DNA of 64,000 bases, taken from JAJTHC01 sp044348005 (GTDB taxonomy: Bacteria; Cyanobacteriota; Vampirovibrionia; Vampirovibrionales; JAJTHC01). The stretch is from contig JBIKTR010000004.1 in assembly GCA_044348005.1 (NCBI GenBank), positions 87,528 through 151,527 of the forward strand, written 5' to 3'. This document shows positions 1-8,128 of this stretch, in pieces. Position 1 is the first letter of the stretch. Each line of letters begins with the position of its first letter. The notes beneath the pieces were generated by a model. It was given only the letters and a program-made list of their open reading frames with translations. It was not told where the DNA came from and did no database searches. The translations under genes were made by a program, and so were the position numbers.

Positions 1-177
1 ACAACCATGGCCAAAGTCACAGGCAATGAAGTGGGTAGCCTGCTTAGCGCGACTAGCGGAGTGTTTCAAATCACCCCGCCCAACAGCACGGATGTGAGCG
101 ATTACGGCCAGTACGACACCACCACGCGTCAAAAAAAGGTCACCAGTGTCGTCAACGTCACCTTTTCCATTCAGTAG
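1..177 (+). CDS. C-terminal end of an unrecognised protein (partial)
   Basis: The reading frame is open from the first base and stops at TAG 175-177, giving 58 residues that end in TSVVNVTFSIQ. The tail is rich in Thr, Ser and Val with alternating hydrophobic residues, as in an exported or pilin-like beta-rich domain, but I recognise no family. The N-terminus lies outside the window. Codon use (GTC, ACC, AAC) matches the host genes rather than the AT-rich islands elsewhere. Confidence 0.55.
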   Translation, partial: TTMAKVTGNEVGSLLSATSGVFQITPPNSTDVSDYGQYDTTTRQKKVTSVVNVTFSIQ

Positions 178-562
178 GGTGTTTTTTCAATACATCAAAC
201 ACCGCATTTTTGTAAGGAAAAAAGTCTCTTTTTAAAATAGTTACGCTTAGGTGTTCAGAAATTTAAAAACAAATTGATATTTTAGCGAGAGTGTTTATTA
301 GAGGATACAGAGAAAGTGGATTTACTCCCACTCCCTTAGGGAGAGGAAAACAAGCTTCTCATTCACGAAGTGAATCTTCACCTTTAGGAAGGAGAGGTTG
401 GGAGAGGAAACCAACGGTTTTCTTTCCCAAGAGAAAAAGCTTGCTTTTTCGACCATGGTGGGGTGAGGGATTTGGGATGTTCAGTTATAGCTGGTGTTTC
501 CCTCCCTTAGGTCGCACGCCTCGCCTATGGCGTGCTCCCTAAGGGAGGAGGGAGAGCGAGGG
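178..562. repeat. Intergenic stretch with dispersed palindromic repeats
   Basis: No convincing gene. It holds a CTCCC..TTAGGGAGAGG palindrome (about 324-346) and a second one around CCTCCCTTAGG/CCTAAGGGAGG (about 500-550). It also holds GAGGATACAGAGAAAGT at 301-317, which recurs exactly at 27320-27336. The stretch GGTGAGGGATTTGGGATG followed by AGCTGGTGT (462-495) is a diverged copy of 35491-35525. This is a dispersed repeat family; short ORFs across it are repeat-derived. Confidence 0.6.
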
Positions 563-563
563 G

Positions 564-592
564 TTGACAGCCGTGTTTCTTTGCTTTACTAT
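564..592 (+). promoter_or_regulatory. Sigma-70 promoter of the first duplicated gene
   Basis: TTGACA (564-569), a 17 bp spacer and TACTAT (587-592) precede the ATG at 656. The same arrangement is duplicated at 1539-1567 with a different spacer sequence but the same 17 bp length. Confidence 0.7.
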
Positions 593-655
593 TCAAGCTA
601 AAGCACGATCGCTTTTATCTACGACGCCCCCTCATCCTGACGAAAGGTCTCTTCT

Positions 656-1264
656 ATGCGACTTCAGCTTTCTGCGTTAGCCGCCAGCCCGTTGAATCCC
701 CAACAACAAGCCCCATTGACCCACAACAACAATAGTCTAGTCAAAAATACCCCGCCCGCTTTGGCCCAACGTCAGGGGTTGACGGAAGTTCTGGTTCAAG
801 AGTTAGAACACCAATATACTCAAATAAGATTCAAATTAAGAAGTGTAGATGTTACCACTACTTTTGAAAAGTTTGCAAGATTAAGACAATTAGAAACACT
901 CATTAATAAGGCTGAGTGTTTCATCAATTGTTTAAATCATCCTGAGTGGGCGACTACAGACTGTGCTGGAAAGGTTAAGATCCTTAAGGATTTTGCAAGA
1001 GAATTAGGTCTATCTCGGACAATCAACGTAGCTACTTTTAAGACACATATTACACACTCCAATAATAATGACTTGCCAAATAGAGCCTTGCGATCTGAAT
1101 TGAATAGATTTAAAGAACGATTGAAAGCATATTTAGAAGGTGCGTTTAACAATGAAGAAATACAGCGTTATTTAAAGCATGTACGTACAAAGAGTCGCAT
1201 TCCTAGTGATAATGATCGTGAAATACATCCATGGCGTTATCCCAATCTATTGATCCTAGCCTGA
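656..1264 (+). CDS. Unknown protein, paralogue A of a tandem pair
   Basis: 202 residues, no recognised family. The N-terminus MRLQLSALAASPLNPQQQ and the following NNN/QRQG segment closely match the next paralogue (1631-2227), while the rest has diverged and is helical and charged. An AAGG Shine-Dalgarno about 9 nt upstream supports the ATG at 656. The first 45 codons have host-like GC; from about 790 onward the DNA is clearly AT-richer, so the gene looks mosaic: a conserved, promoter-linked head and a variable body. No signal peptide or membrane segment is obvious. It may be a small cytoplasmic protein or an effector-like variable protein; function unknown. Confidence 0.7.
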   Translation: MRLQLSALAASPLNPQQQAPLTHNNNSLVKNTPPALAQRQGLTEVLVQELEHQYTQIRFKLRSVDVTTTFEKFARLRQLETLINKAECFINCLNHPEWATTDCAGKVKILKDFARELGLSRTINVATFKTHITHSNNNDLPNRALRSELNRFKERLKAYLEGAFNNEEIQRYLKHVRTKSRIPSDNDREIHPWRYPNLLILA

Positions 1265-1312
1265 TCAAAGCCTTTACCTGAGCTAGAAAATCCACAGGGC
1301 TGAAGTTAGCGC

Positions 1313-1414
1313 CTACGCCTCATGCTGTTCATAGAGCCGAAGGGTGTTTTGCAACAAGGTCGCCACGCCATAGCTTGCCACATATACCGCCTTTACCACA
1401 GATTCATCAAACAT
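1313..1414 (-). CDS. 33-residue ORF fused to a duplicated FolD C-terminus
   Basis: On the minus strand an ATG at 1414 with an AGAAGG-like Shine-Dalgarno opens a 33-codon frame. Its last 16 residues, ATLLQNTLRLYEQHEA, match the end of FolD in frame; FolD itself ends ATLLQNTLRLYEQHEG. The first 17 residues (MFDESVVKAVYVASYGV) are not from FolD. The DNA identity covers 1319-1363 against 2236-2280. This is a by-product of the tandem duplication; whether it is translated is unknown. It may equally be a gene remnant. Confidence 0.4.
   Translation of the reverse strand: MFDESVVKAVYVASYGVATLLQNTLRLYEQHEA
1319..1363 (-). repeat. Duplicated 3' end of folD
   Basis: 45 bp identical to the folD 3' end at 2236-2280, with weaker similarity continuing on the outer side towards 1306. 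Identity stops abruptly at the codon pair before ATLLQNT. It marks the downstream edge of duplication copy A. Confidence 0.85.
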
Positions 1415-1495
1415 AAAAACGCCTTCTTTCTTTTTTGTGTGCTGTGGCTATTATACCCCCATCCTGAAAAAGAAACCACTGCTGGCTCGCTTCCT

Positions 1496-1531
1496 GCCCC
1501 CGCTCCCTTTGGGAGAGGGTTGGGGTGAGGG
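1496..1531. repeat. CTCCCTTTGGGAGAGGG palindromic intergenic repeat
   Basis: A CTCCCTTTGGGAG palindrome followed by GGGTTGGGGTGAGGG. Near-identical copies lie at 35460-35498 and, inverted, at 4853-4892; a looser copy is at 324-346. This class of intergenic element is known from many bacterial genomes. Confidence 0.8.
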
Positions 1532-1538
1532 GGAAGTG

Positions 1539-1567
1539 TTGACAGGGGGGAGGCTTTGCGATACTAT
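1539..1567 (+). promoter_or_regulatory. Sigma-70 promoter of the second duplicated gene
   Basis: TTGACA (1539-1544), 17 bp and TACTAT (1562-1567). Sequence downstream to the ATG at 1631 is almost identical to 587-656, with a constant 975 bp offset, so promoter and leader were copied together with the gene head. Confidence 0.7.
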
Positions 1568-1630
1568 TCAAGCTAAAGCACGATCGCTTTTCTCTACGAC
1601 GCCCCCTCATCCTGACGAAAGCTCTCTTCT

Positions 1631-2227
1631 ATGCGACTTCAACTCTCTTCGTTGCCTGCCCGCCCGATGAATACCCAACAACAAGCCCCATTTACCCCCA
1701 CCAATAACAAAAGTAAAGTGAATAATTCTACCTCCGCTTTGAACCAGCGTCAGGGGTTTACAACGAAACTATTAGAAAAAATGATAGAGTCTTCAAACGC
1801 TTCACAAGGATTAATCGAGAAGATTAAAAATAGTCGTCCTGCTGATAAACACAAGCAATTAGAAAAGTTAATAAAAACTATTGAGCAGGCTCACTATATT
1901 ACAACTTCTTTAAGCGATCCGATCTGGTTAGCATTAGATGAATTTTCTAGTCTTTTAGCTATGAATAATCTTGATTCTCTAAGGCGTTTAGGTACAGCTT
2001 CTGGGCTAAAAACAGCACTTAGGTCTTTTAAACAAAGTAGACCTCGTCCAACTGACGAAGTGATAACCCAGTTAGCAGAAGGTTTTTATGCTTTACGAAA
2101 CTCGTTGGAAGCTTTTGTACTAGAACAGCAAAATGAAGCAAAATTAAAAAAATATATACTTGGAAAAACAAGGTATGGATTATGGCATCCTCGTTATAAA
2201 ACAACTAATGCCCCAGTCGACCTTTAG
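1631..2227 (+). CDS. Unknown protein, paralogue B of a tandem pair
   Basis: 198 residues. The head MRLQLSSLPARPMNTQQQ and a QRQGF segment match paralogue A (656-1264); the remaining about 150 residues are helical, Lys/Leu-rich and poorly conserved between the two. As in A, the body is AT-richer than the head. The gene ends 2 bp before the convergent folD stop, and copy A is followed by a copied folD tail, so copy B is probably the ancestral location. No membrane segment, catalytic motif or known domain seen. Function unknown. Confidence 0.7.
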   Translation: MRLQLSSLPARPMNTQQQAPFTPTNNKSKVNNSTSALNQRQGFTTKLLEKMIESSNASQGLIEKIKNSRPADKHKQLEKLIKTIEQAHYITTSLSDPIWLALDEFSSLLAMNNLDSLRRLGTASGLKTALRSFKQSRPRPTDEVITQLAEGFYALRNSLEAFVLEQQNEAKLKKYILGKTRYGLWHPRYKTTNAPVDL

Positions 2228-2229
2228 CC

Positions 2230-3102
2230 CTACCCCTCATGCTGTTCATAGAGCCGAAGGGTGTTTTGCAACAAGGTCGCAATGGTCATCGGGCCAACGC
2301 CTCCGGGTACAGGCGTCACCGCAGATGCCACCCCCCACATCGACGCCGCATCCGCATCGCCCACCAGCGTGCCGTTGGGCAAGCGGTTAATGCCTACATC
2401 CAAAACAACAGCACCTTGCTTGAGTTGCTCGCCCGTAAAGGCCTTGGGCATCCCCACCGCCAGCACCACAATATCCGCCTGCTTAAGGTAGTCCTCGATG
2501 TTTTTCGTGCGACTATGGCAAATCGTCACCGTCGCATGCGCCTGTAAAAGCAGTTGCGCCATGGGTTTGCCCACAATGTTGGAACGCCCCACAATCACCG
2601 CATGCAAACCAGCAATTTCAATCTTATAAAAATCCAGTAAGCTCATCATGCCCGCAGGGGTGCAAGGCAAGGCATAGGGGGTCAATCCCGCGGCCAAACG
2701 CCCCACATTAAAGGGATGAAACCCGTCGACATCTTTGCCAGGTGAAATCGACTCCAACACGGCGGATTCATCCAAGTGCTTGGGCAGCGGCAACTGCACC
2801 AAAATGCCATCGACCGCCTCATCGTCATTCAGTTGTTGAATCGTGGCCAACAAAACGCCTTGAGCCACATCATCGGCAAGGGCGATAATTTCAGACTTCA
2901 TGCCAAGGGCTTCAGCGGTTTGCTTCTTTTTTTTGACATACACGCTAGACGCGGGATCATGCCCCACTTGAATCACCACCAACTTCGGGAGCCGTTTTCC
3001 CGCGGTTTCTAAGGCCAAAACCGCCGTTTTAAGCGTGGCCAAAACGCTTTGGGCGCAAGCGTTGCCGTCAAGCTTTAGCGTGGTAAGCGGGGGCATCATC
3101 AT
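2230..3102 (-). CDS. folD: Bifunctional methylene-THF dehydrogenase/cyclohydrolase FolD
   Basis: FolD interconverts 5,10-methylene-THF, 5,10-methenyl-THF and 10-formyl-THF in the cytosol, supplying one-carbon units. Visible family motifs: the catalytic YVKKK (Tyr55 to Lys59), VQLPLP (about 103-108), DVDGFHP (124-130), the NADP-binding VGRSNIVGKP (171-180) and PGGVGPMT near the C-terminus. The length of 290 residues is normal. GAGGAG lies 8 nt before the ATG at 3102; two further Met codons follow directly, so the exact start could shift by up to two codons. It converges on the paralogue B gene with only 2 bp between stops, and its last 45 bp are duplicated at 1319-1363. Confidence 0.97.
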   Translation of the reverse strand: MMMPPLTTLKLDGNACAQSVLATLKTAVLALETAGKRLPKLVVIQVGHDPASSVYVKKKKQTAEALGMKSEIIALADDVAQGVLLATIQQLNDDEAVDGILVQLPLPKHLDESAVLESISPGKDVDGFHPFNVGRLAAGLTPYALPCTPAGMMSLLDFYKIEIAGLHAVIVGRSNIVGKPMAQLLLQAHATVTICHSRTKNIEDYLKQADIVVLAVGMPKAFTGEQLKQGAVVLDVGINRLPNGTLVGDADAASMWGVASAVTPVPGGVGPMTIATLLQNTLRLYEQHEG

Positions 3103-3135
3103 AGAAAAGTCTCCTCGTGAAAAAAGGCGCTGGCT

Positions 3136-4530
3136 TTAGCTTAAGCGACACACGGTTAAATCAATCGAAGAGGGGGGCGTCGGCGTGTGTACGCCTTCAA
3201 GGTGCGGATCCCCCAAAATGCCCGAATCTTCAGGCAAGTGGTCGTGCGTGTCGTTGGCGTCAAAGGTGTTCATTTTTTCATCGTCAAAAACGCCTTCCCA
3301 CCGAGCCACCACGGCAGTGGCCACGCAATTTCCGACCAAATTAACAGACGTGCGTCCCATATCCAAGAAGTGATCAATCCCTAAAATAACGGCCACCCCT
3401 TCAATGGGCAGATTGTACAAGGTCAGTGTGCTCGCTAAAATCACCAAACTCGCGCGAGGCACGGCGGCCACCCCTTTAGACGTCAACATCAGCGTGGCCA
3501 TAATGCTCAGCTGTTGCCACAAATCCAGCGGAATGTTGGCCATTTGCGCCACAAACAAGGTCGCCAACGCCAAATACAGGGTAGAACCGTCTAAATTAAA
3601 GCTATAGCCCGTTGGCATGACAAAAGCCACAATATGCGTAGGCACGCCAAAACGCTCCATCACGCTCATGGCTTTGGGCAACGCCGATTCACTATTGGCG
3701 GTGGAAAACGCAATCAAGAACGGTTCCTTAATGGCGGAAAACATCCGCGTAAAGGGGACTTTAATAATGGCACAAGCGCTTAACAACACAATGCCTACAA
3801 AAATAAACAACGCCAAGTACAGCGAACCCGCCAGCTTGCCATACGTCCACAAAATGTCCAACCCGTTGGAAGAAACCGCATAGGCAATCGCCGCCAGCAC
3901 GCCCATCGGCGCAAAACTCATTACATAACCCACGAACTTAAACATAATTTCACTCAAGCTTGAAAGCCCGCGCAAAATGGGCTTGCCTTTTTCACCCGCA
4001 GCCATAATCGCCAAGGCAAAAAACACGCTAAACACCACCATTTGAAGCACGTTGCCCGTTGCCATGGCGTCAAAAATGCTGGTGGGCACCATCCCCAAGA
4101 CGCTGTCCATAAACGTGTGGTTCGCCACGGTGTGGGTATTACTCGTTATGGTTGCCAAATCGCTGAGGTTTTTGGCGTTCGCCTGAAGCACCACGCCCGC
4201 CCCCGGTTTCAACCAATTCGCCACGCCTAAGCCAATGGCGAGTGCAAGCGTTGTGGCAATTTCAAAGTACAAAATGGTTTTCAGCCCCAGCGATCCCACT
4301 TTTTTGGTGTCACCTGCCCCTGCGATGCCTACAATAAGCGAAGAAATCAGCAAGGGGGCAATCAGCATTTTAATCATGCGTAAGAAGAGATCCGACAAGG
4401 GTTTGAGTTTTACGCCTAGTTCAGGGGCATAAATCCCGAGCATGAGGCCCACGGCAAGGCCTATCATAATTTGCGTGGTGAGCGACAGGGAAAAGGTGGG
4501 TTTTTGAGTGGTTGTAGGGGTTTGGGTCAT
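3136..4530 (-). CDS. Dicarboxylate/amino acid:cation symporter (DAACS family)
   Basis: 464 residues with about eight hydrophobic segments and two re-entrant motifs of the glutamate/dicarboxylate symporter family: the Ser/Thr-rich AFSTANSESALPKAM, TGYSFNLDGSTLYLALA and DHFLDMGRTSVNLVGN. The family takes up glutamate, aspartate or C4-dicarboxylates with Na+ or H+ across the inner membrane; the substrate cannot be fixed from sequence. The cytoplasmic tail after about residue 425 is acidic (DDEKMNTFDANDTHDH) and ends in a Pro/Thr-rich stretch, a little longer than usual. It lies just upstream of folD (33 bp gap) on the same strand and may share a transcript. Confidence 0.92.
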   Translation of the reverse strand: MTQTPTTTQKPTFSLSLTTQIMIGLAVGLMLGIYAPELGVKLKPLSDLFLRMIKMLIAPLLISSLIVGIAGAGDTKKVGSLGLKTILYFEIATTLALAIGLGVANWLKPGAGVVLQANAKNLSDLATITSNTHTVANHTFMDSVLGMVPTSIFDAMATGNVLQMVVFSVFFALAIMAAGEKGKPILRGLSSLSEIMFKFVGYVMSFAPMGVLAAIAYAVSSNGLDILWTYGKLAGSLYLALFIFVGIVLLSACAIIKVPFTRMFSAIKEPFLIAFSTANSESALPKAMSVMERFGVPTHIVAFVMPTGYSFNLDGSTLYLALATLFVAQMANIPLDLWQQLSIMATLMLTSKGVAAVPRASLVILASTLTLYNLPIEGVAVILGIDHFLDMGRTSVNLVGNCVATAVVARWEGVFDDEKMNTFDANDTHDHLPEDSGILGDPHLEGVHTPTPPSSIDLTVCRLS

Positions 4531-4955
4531 GGTGAAATCTCAAGGCTTATGTGATTAACTGAACTATCATAGCAGAAAAGTGCTAAAAGCTAAAACATTT
4601 CTAAAGAAATAAAGATGCCCCTGTTACAAAACCCCGTTTTGGGGTGAGGGGGCTTTCTCATTCCGTTTAACGCTGGTGCTGTCAGAGACCTTTGCTCGCA
4701 CAAAGGTTCTCCGACACCTCTAAATGCGCTTAAGGGAGGGAGGGAGGACGTAACACGTCCCTCCCCCCGCCGCCCCTTAAGCCGCTTTGGGGGTTTGGGG
4801 AGTCTTTGGCGGGACAAAGACCCCCAAGCACCAGCTCAAAAAGGGAACAAGAAAACCCCCTCACCCCAGCCCTCACCCAGAGGGAGAGGGAGCGAGAAAA
4901 CCCAAGCACCAGCTCAAAACGGAGCAAAGAAATCCAAAAATCAAGAAAGGGTGCG
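4531..4955. repeat. Repeat-filled intergenic region
   Basis: No gene seen. It contains the inverted copy of the CCCTC..GAGGGAGAGGG repeat (4853-4892), a CCAAGCACCAGCTCAAAA direct repeat (about 4821-4838 and 4901-4918), and GC-rich dyads such as GACGTAACACGTC. The element seems composite, built from several repeat insertions between the symporter and the histidine kinase. Confidence 0.6.
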
Positions 4956-6860
4956 CTATTCTTCTAACAAAAACGAAACACTCGCCGTAAAATACCCTTC
5001 AGCATAAGACAACAGCAACGTCCCGTCCATGGCTTCGGTCAAGGCTTTGGCAATAAATAACCCTAGCCCACTGCCACGACTACGACGCGTGAGGCCGGCG
5101 TCTAAACGGTGAAACTTTTCAAAAAGCTGTTTGAGTTGGGCTTCGCTGAGTTCTTCACTGGGGTTGGAAATATGCATGTAGAGCCGTTGCGCACGTTGTT
5201 CAAAGCACACGCGAATGGGGTCGCTTTCTTCAAGGCGATATTTGGCCGCGTTTTCAAGTAGGTTCACCAGCACTTGTTGCCAGCGGTCTTCATCCACAAA
5301 AAGCGTCCATTGTGCCAAGGCGTCGATGTTGGGGGGGTGAACGTCTAGGGCGTCTTGCACGGCTTCAGGGAGCAACGGCAACAGATGTTGCCAGAGGCTT
5401 TGAAGGGGTTGCGTTTCACAATACACACGCAGGCTATGATTTTCCAAATCGGGAATGACGAGTAAATCTTCCACCAAGCGATTGAGTCGCTTACACTGTT
5501 GCTTAATGGTGTGAAGCGATTGCACTTGTTGTTCTTCGCTTAGTGTGCTGCGATGTTTAAGCAAGCGGTTGGTGTAGCCTTGAATGTTCATCAACGGCGT
5601 GCGAAGCTCGTGGCTGACGGTGTCAATTAACGTGGATTTTAACTCATCGAGCTTGGCCAGTTGCGTATTGGCTTCTTGAATCGTGGTGACTTGCTTTTCA
5701 AGCTGACGGCCCATGCGGTTGACTTCAGACGTTAAATAGCGAATTTCAAAGGGCGTCACCCAATTGATGATCAAGCGTATTTGCCGACCGTAATTGCCTT
5801 CCCCCATGGCCTTAATGCCCTTAATCAATTGGCGAAAGTTCCGCACAATGCCCAGCACATAGCCCAAGCCAATGAGGATGCTAATCAGTAAACTACCGCC
5901 AATGAGTCCGAAAATCTTGAGGCGCGCTTGCTTGAGAAAGTGTCGGTTCTGATGCCAATCAGGCGACACGATCAACCACGTATTGAGTGGCTTGAGTTCC
6001 GCAAGAATATAATCTTTCCCCTCGTGACGAACGCCTTTCCAGCTTAATTCTTGGGTAAAAGGGTCTTTTAAAACAAGCTGACGTTCTTGGCGGAGCGCTT
6101 CTAAAACGGCTTGTGGGGGGGCTTTCGTTTCAAAAACAAGCTCACCCGATCGATTTTCTTTAAGGTGTAAAATATCTAAACGACTTTCTGAACGACGTTC
6201 TACAAGGGTAGGCAAGGCCATCCACACGCCCGCCTTTTGCAGATGCACGAGATCGTCTAAAATCGTATGCAGGCTGTTAAACGTGCGGACTTGTACCAAC
6301 GCAAACCCTTGATTGAAAGGCAAACGGCTTTGCAACCACGCGGGTTCAAGTGTATTGCCTTGCCAAGCAGAAAGAAGTTGATACGCTTCTTGCGGTTTTG
6401 TTGAAGTTCCACACGCCCAGGTATTTAAGCCCTTGCGTTGATTCCTATTCGGCGGTACTTTGCTGGCCCATTGCAGAAGTTCTTGTGTTTTGGAGTTGCA
6501 CACGCCCACGAACTGCAGATCGTCTTCAAAGCTCAATAAATGAGCCAAGCTCTGTTGATTTAAGCGTTTCGGGGTAAAGCGTCGTTCTTGAAAAAGACGC
6601 AACACACGTTGAGATTGTACCCTTTGAAAGGCCACTTCCTGCCAACTACTTTTAAGCGTCGCACGCAAGACGTCTTCTTCTGTGGCGGCGATTTGCTTGC
6701 GTAAGGCGCCGTCGTTAATGTCGTACAACCACACGCTTAGGCCCCCAAGCGGAATGGTGACAATCAACAAGACCAAAATAATAATCTGCTGATAAAAGCG
6801 AAAGCCCGTCGTCTTACGACGCAAGCCCCACGGCTTGGATTTCAAAAAAGCAAGTACCAT
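4956..6860 (-). CDS. Membrane-bound sensor histidine kinase
   Basis: 634 residues. TM1 at about 25-47 and TM2 at about 316-338 enclose a 270-residue extracytoplasmic sensor domain of no clear family. A HAMP-like linker follows, then the HisKA box SHELRTP with phospho-acceptor His417, the N box LLENAAKYR and the G box RGSGLGLFIAKAL. It should autophosphorylate and pass phosphate to the response regulator encoded immediately upstream (6861-7622): that gene's TAA directly abuts this ATG, with the AGGA Shine-Dalgarno inside it, so the pair is translationally coupled. The input signal is unknown; a neighbouring class A PBP and a symporter do not settle it. Confidence 0.93.
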   Translation of the reverse strand: MVLAFLKSKPWGLRRKTTGFRFYQQIIILVLLIVTIPLGGLSVWLYDINDGALRKQIAATEEDVLRATLKSSWQEVAFQRVQSQRVLRLFQERRFTPKRLNQQSLAHLLSFEDDLQFVGVCNSKTQELLQWASKVPPNRNQRKGLNTWACGTSTKPQEAYQLLSAWQGNTLEPAWLQSRLPFNQGFALVQVRTFNSLHTILDDLVHLQKAGVWMALPTLVERRSESRLDILHLKENRSGELVFETKAPPQAVLEALRQERQLVLKDPFTQELSWKGVRHEGKDYILAELKPLNTWLIVSPDWHQNRHFLKQARLKIFGLIGGSLLISILIGLGYVLGIVRNFRQLIKGIKAMGEGNYGRQIRLIINWVTPFEIRYLTSEVNRMGRQLEKQVTTIQEANTQLAKLDELKSTLIDTVSHELRTPLMNIQGYTNRLLKHRSTLSEEQQVQSLHTIKQQCKRLNRLVEDLLVIPDLENHSLRVYCETQPLQSLWQHLLPLLPEAVQDALDVHPPNIDALAQWTLFVDEDRWQQVLVNLLENAAKYRLEESDPIRVCFEQRAQRLYMHISNPSEELSEAQLKQLFEKFHRLDAGLTRRSRGSGLGLFIAKALTEAMDGTLLLSYAEGYFTASVSFLLEE

Positions 6861-7622
6861 TTAGTCCTGACTTTCTTCAATGTTTAAGCGGTAGCCCACG
6901 TTATTGACGGTTTGAATCAAGGTGGGGTGCTTGGCATCTAGCTCCACTTTTTGACGCAAGCCCCCGACATGCACACGCACCGTGCGCACGTCATCACTCG
7001 CGTCATAGCCCCAGACTTCTTGTAAGAGCGTCGACAAAGAAACGGCTTCATTGGCATGTTGCACCAAGCAATACAAAATCTCAAATTCGGTCGGCGTTAG
7101 CCGAATCATCTGCCCATGGCAAAACACTTCCAGTGACTTAGGCAATAGCCGTAAATCGCCAATGGCCAAGCGTTCTTGTGCGGTGGCTTCAGTACTTTGG
7201 GTGGGGCTTACGGGGGTTTTGCCTTGTAAATCCGCCAGCTTGCCTGAACGACGGAATAAGGCGCGCATTCGCACCATGAGCTCTTGCAGTTCAAAGGGTT
7301 TGACGAGGTAATCGTCCGCCCCAGCGTGAAAGCCCTTGACTTTGTCTTCCAACTGGCTTTTGGCGGTGAGCAAAATAATCGGCAAGCTTTCCCGATGCGT
7401 AAGCTCTCGCACATGCTTGCACAAGGCGTACCCGTCTAACTTGGGCATCATTACATCGACCAAGGCAATATCCAGTGGGGTAGGGCCTTGCAGGAACTTG
7501 AGGGCATCCATGCCGTTTTTGGAGGTATGGACTTCAAAGCCCATGAGTTCAAAGTCCATTTGCAGGAGCGAAAGAATATCGGGATCATCATCCACAATCA
7601 ATAAGCGAACGGGGCTTGCCAT
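6861..7622 (-). CDS. OmpR/PhoB-type response regulator
   Basis: 253 residues. The receiver domain (1-120) has the acidic cluster DDD (11-13), phospho-acceptor Asp56 in VDVMMP, and Lys in the YLVKPF motif. A linker with Gln/Thr leads to a winged-helix DNA-binding domain (about 150-250) with LTPTEFEIL, VWGY and the recognition region VRVHVGGLRQKVE, then NNVGYRL. Regulates transcription as the partner of the kinase at 4956-6860. AAGGAA lies 7 nt before the ATG. A strong promoter (7664-7692) sits upstream and overlaps the divergent aroH start. Confidence 0.95.
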   Translation of the reverse strand: MASPVRLLIVDDDPDILSLLQMDFELMGFEVHTSKNGMDALKFLQGPTPLDIALVDVMMPKLDGYALCKHVRELTHRESLPIILLTAKSQLEDKVKGFHAGADDYLVKPFELQELMVRMRALFRRSGKLADLQGKTPVSPTQSTEATAQERLAIGDLRLLPKSLEVFCHGQMIRLTPTEFEILYCLVQHANEAVSLSTLLQEVWGYDASDDVRTVRVHVGGLRQKVELDAKHPTLIQTVNNVGYRLNIEESQD

Positions 7623-7663
7623 AAACGTTTCCTTTGCACGCGTAGTTGCATCTGCCTGTATTT

Positions 7664-7692
7664 ATTATAAACTGATGAAAGAAATTATGAAA
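7664..7692 (-). promoter_or_regulatory. Promoter of the two-component operon
   Basis: On the minus strand, TTTCAT (7687-7692), 17 bp and a consensus TATAAT (7664-7669), about 45 bp before the response-regulator ATG. The -35 box overlaps the sequence just before the aroH start on the other strand, so the two transcripts may interfere. Confidence 0.65.
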
Positions 7693-7693
7693 G

Positions 7694-8128
7694 ATGAAGG
7701 ATGCCACCTACTTGCCTGAATCACGACTTCACGCCTTACGAGGAGCCACCACCCTACCCGAAGACACCGCTGAAGCCATGGACATTGAAGTGAGCCGTCT
7801 GCTAGAAGCCATGGTGTCTCAAAACCACATTAAACCTAGCGATATTGTCAGCGTACTATTTAGCTTGACGCCTGATTTGCATAGTGCTAGCCCAGCGAAA
7901 GTCGCTCGTCGCGCCTTGCCGTGGCAGGATGTTGCCCTTTTTTCCGGCCTAGAACCCGAGATTGAAGGCCAGCCCCCCAAGGCCGTTCGTGTGATGATTC
8001 ACTTTTATAGCACCAAAACCCAAGCCCAACTCAAGCATGTGTACTTAAACGAAGCCCGCCACTTGCGCCCTGATCGCGTGGTGAATCCCTATTCGTATGC
8101 AGGCTCTGCGCTTGGGTTGATGCCTTAA
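7694..8128 (+). CDS. aroH: Chorismate mutase, AroH class
   Basis: Converts chorismate to prephenate for Phe/Tyr synthesis. 144 residues, with landmarks of the Bacillus AroH trimeric fold: LRGATTLPEDT near the N-terminus (catalytic Arg), NHIKPSDIVSVLFSLTPDL, the ARRALPWQDV segment, RVMIHF, and LKHVYLNEARHLRPD at the C-terminus. All these resemble the single-domain monofunctional enzyme, not the AroQ helical type. It starts at ATG 7694 after a weak GAAAG; the end overlaps the convergent PBP gene by 4 bp. Confidence 0.92.
   Translation: MKDATYLPESRLHALRGATTLPEDTAEAMDIEVSRLLEAMVSQNHIKPSDIVSVLFSLTPDLHSASPAKVARRALPWQDVALFSGLEPEIEGQPPKAVRVMIHFYSTKTQAQLKHVYLNEARHLRPDRVVNPYSYAGSALGLMP

Noticed and set aside
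291..542. ORF of 83 residues across the first intergenic repeat block
   Set aside because: It runs through palindromic repeats, has repeat-derived composition and no Shine-Dalgarno.
4730..5007. Several overlapping short ORFs on both strands between the symporter and the kinase
   Set aside because: All lie in dispersed repeats; none has a start signal or protein-like composition.
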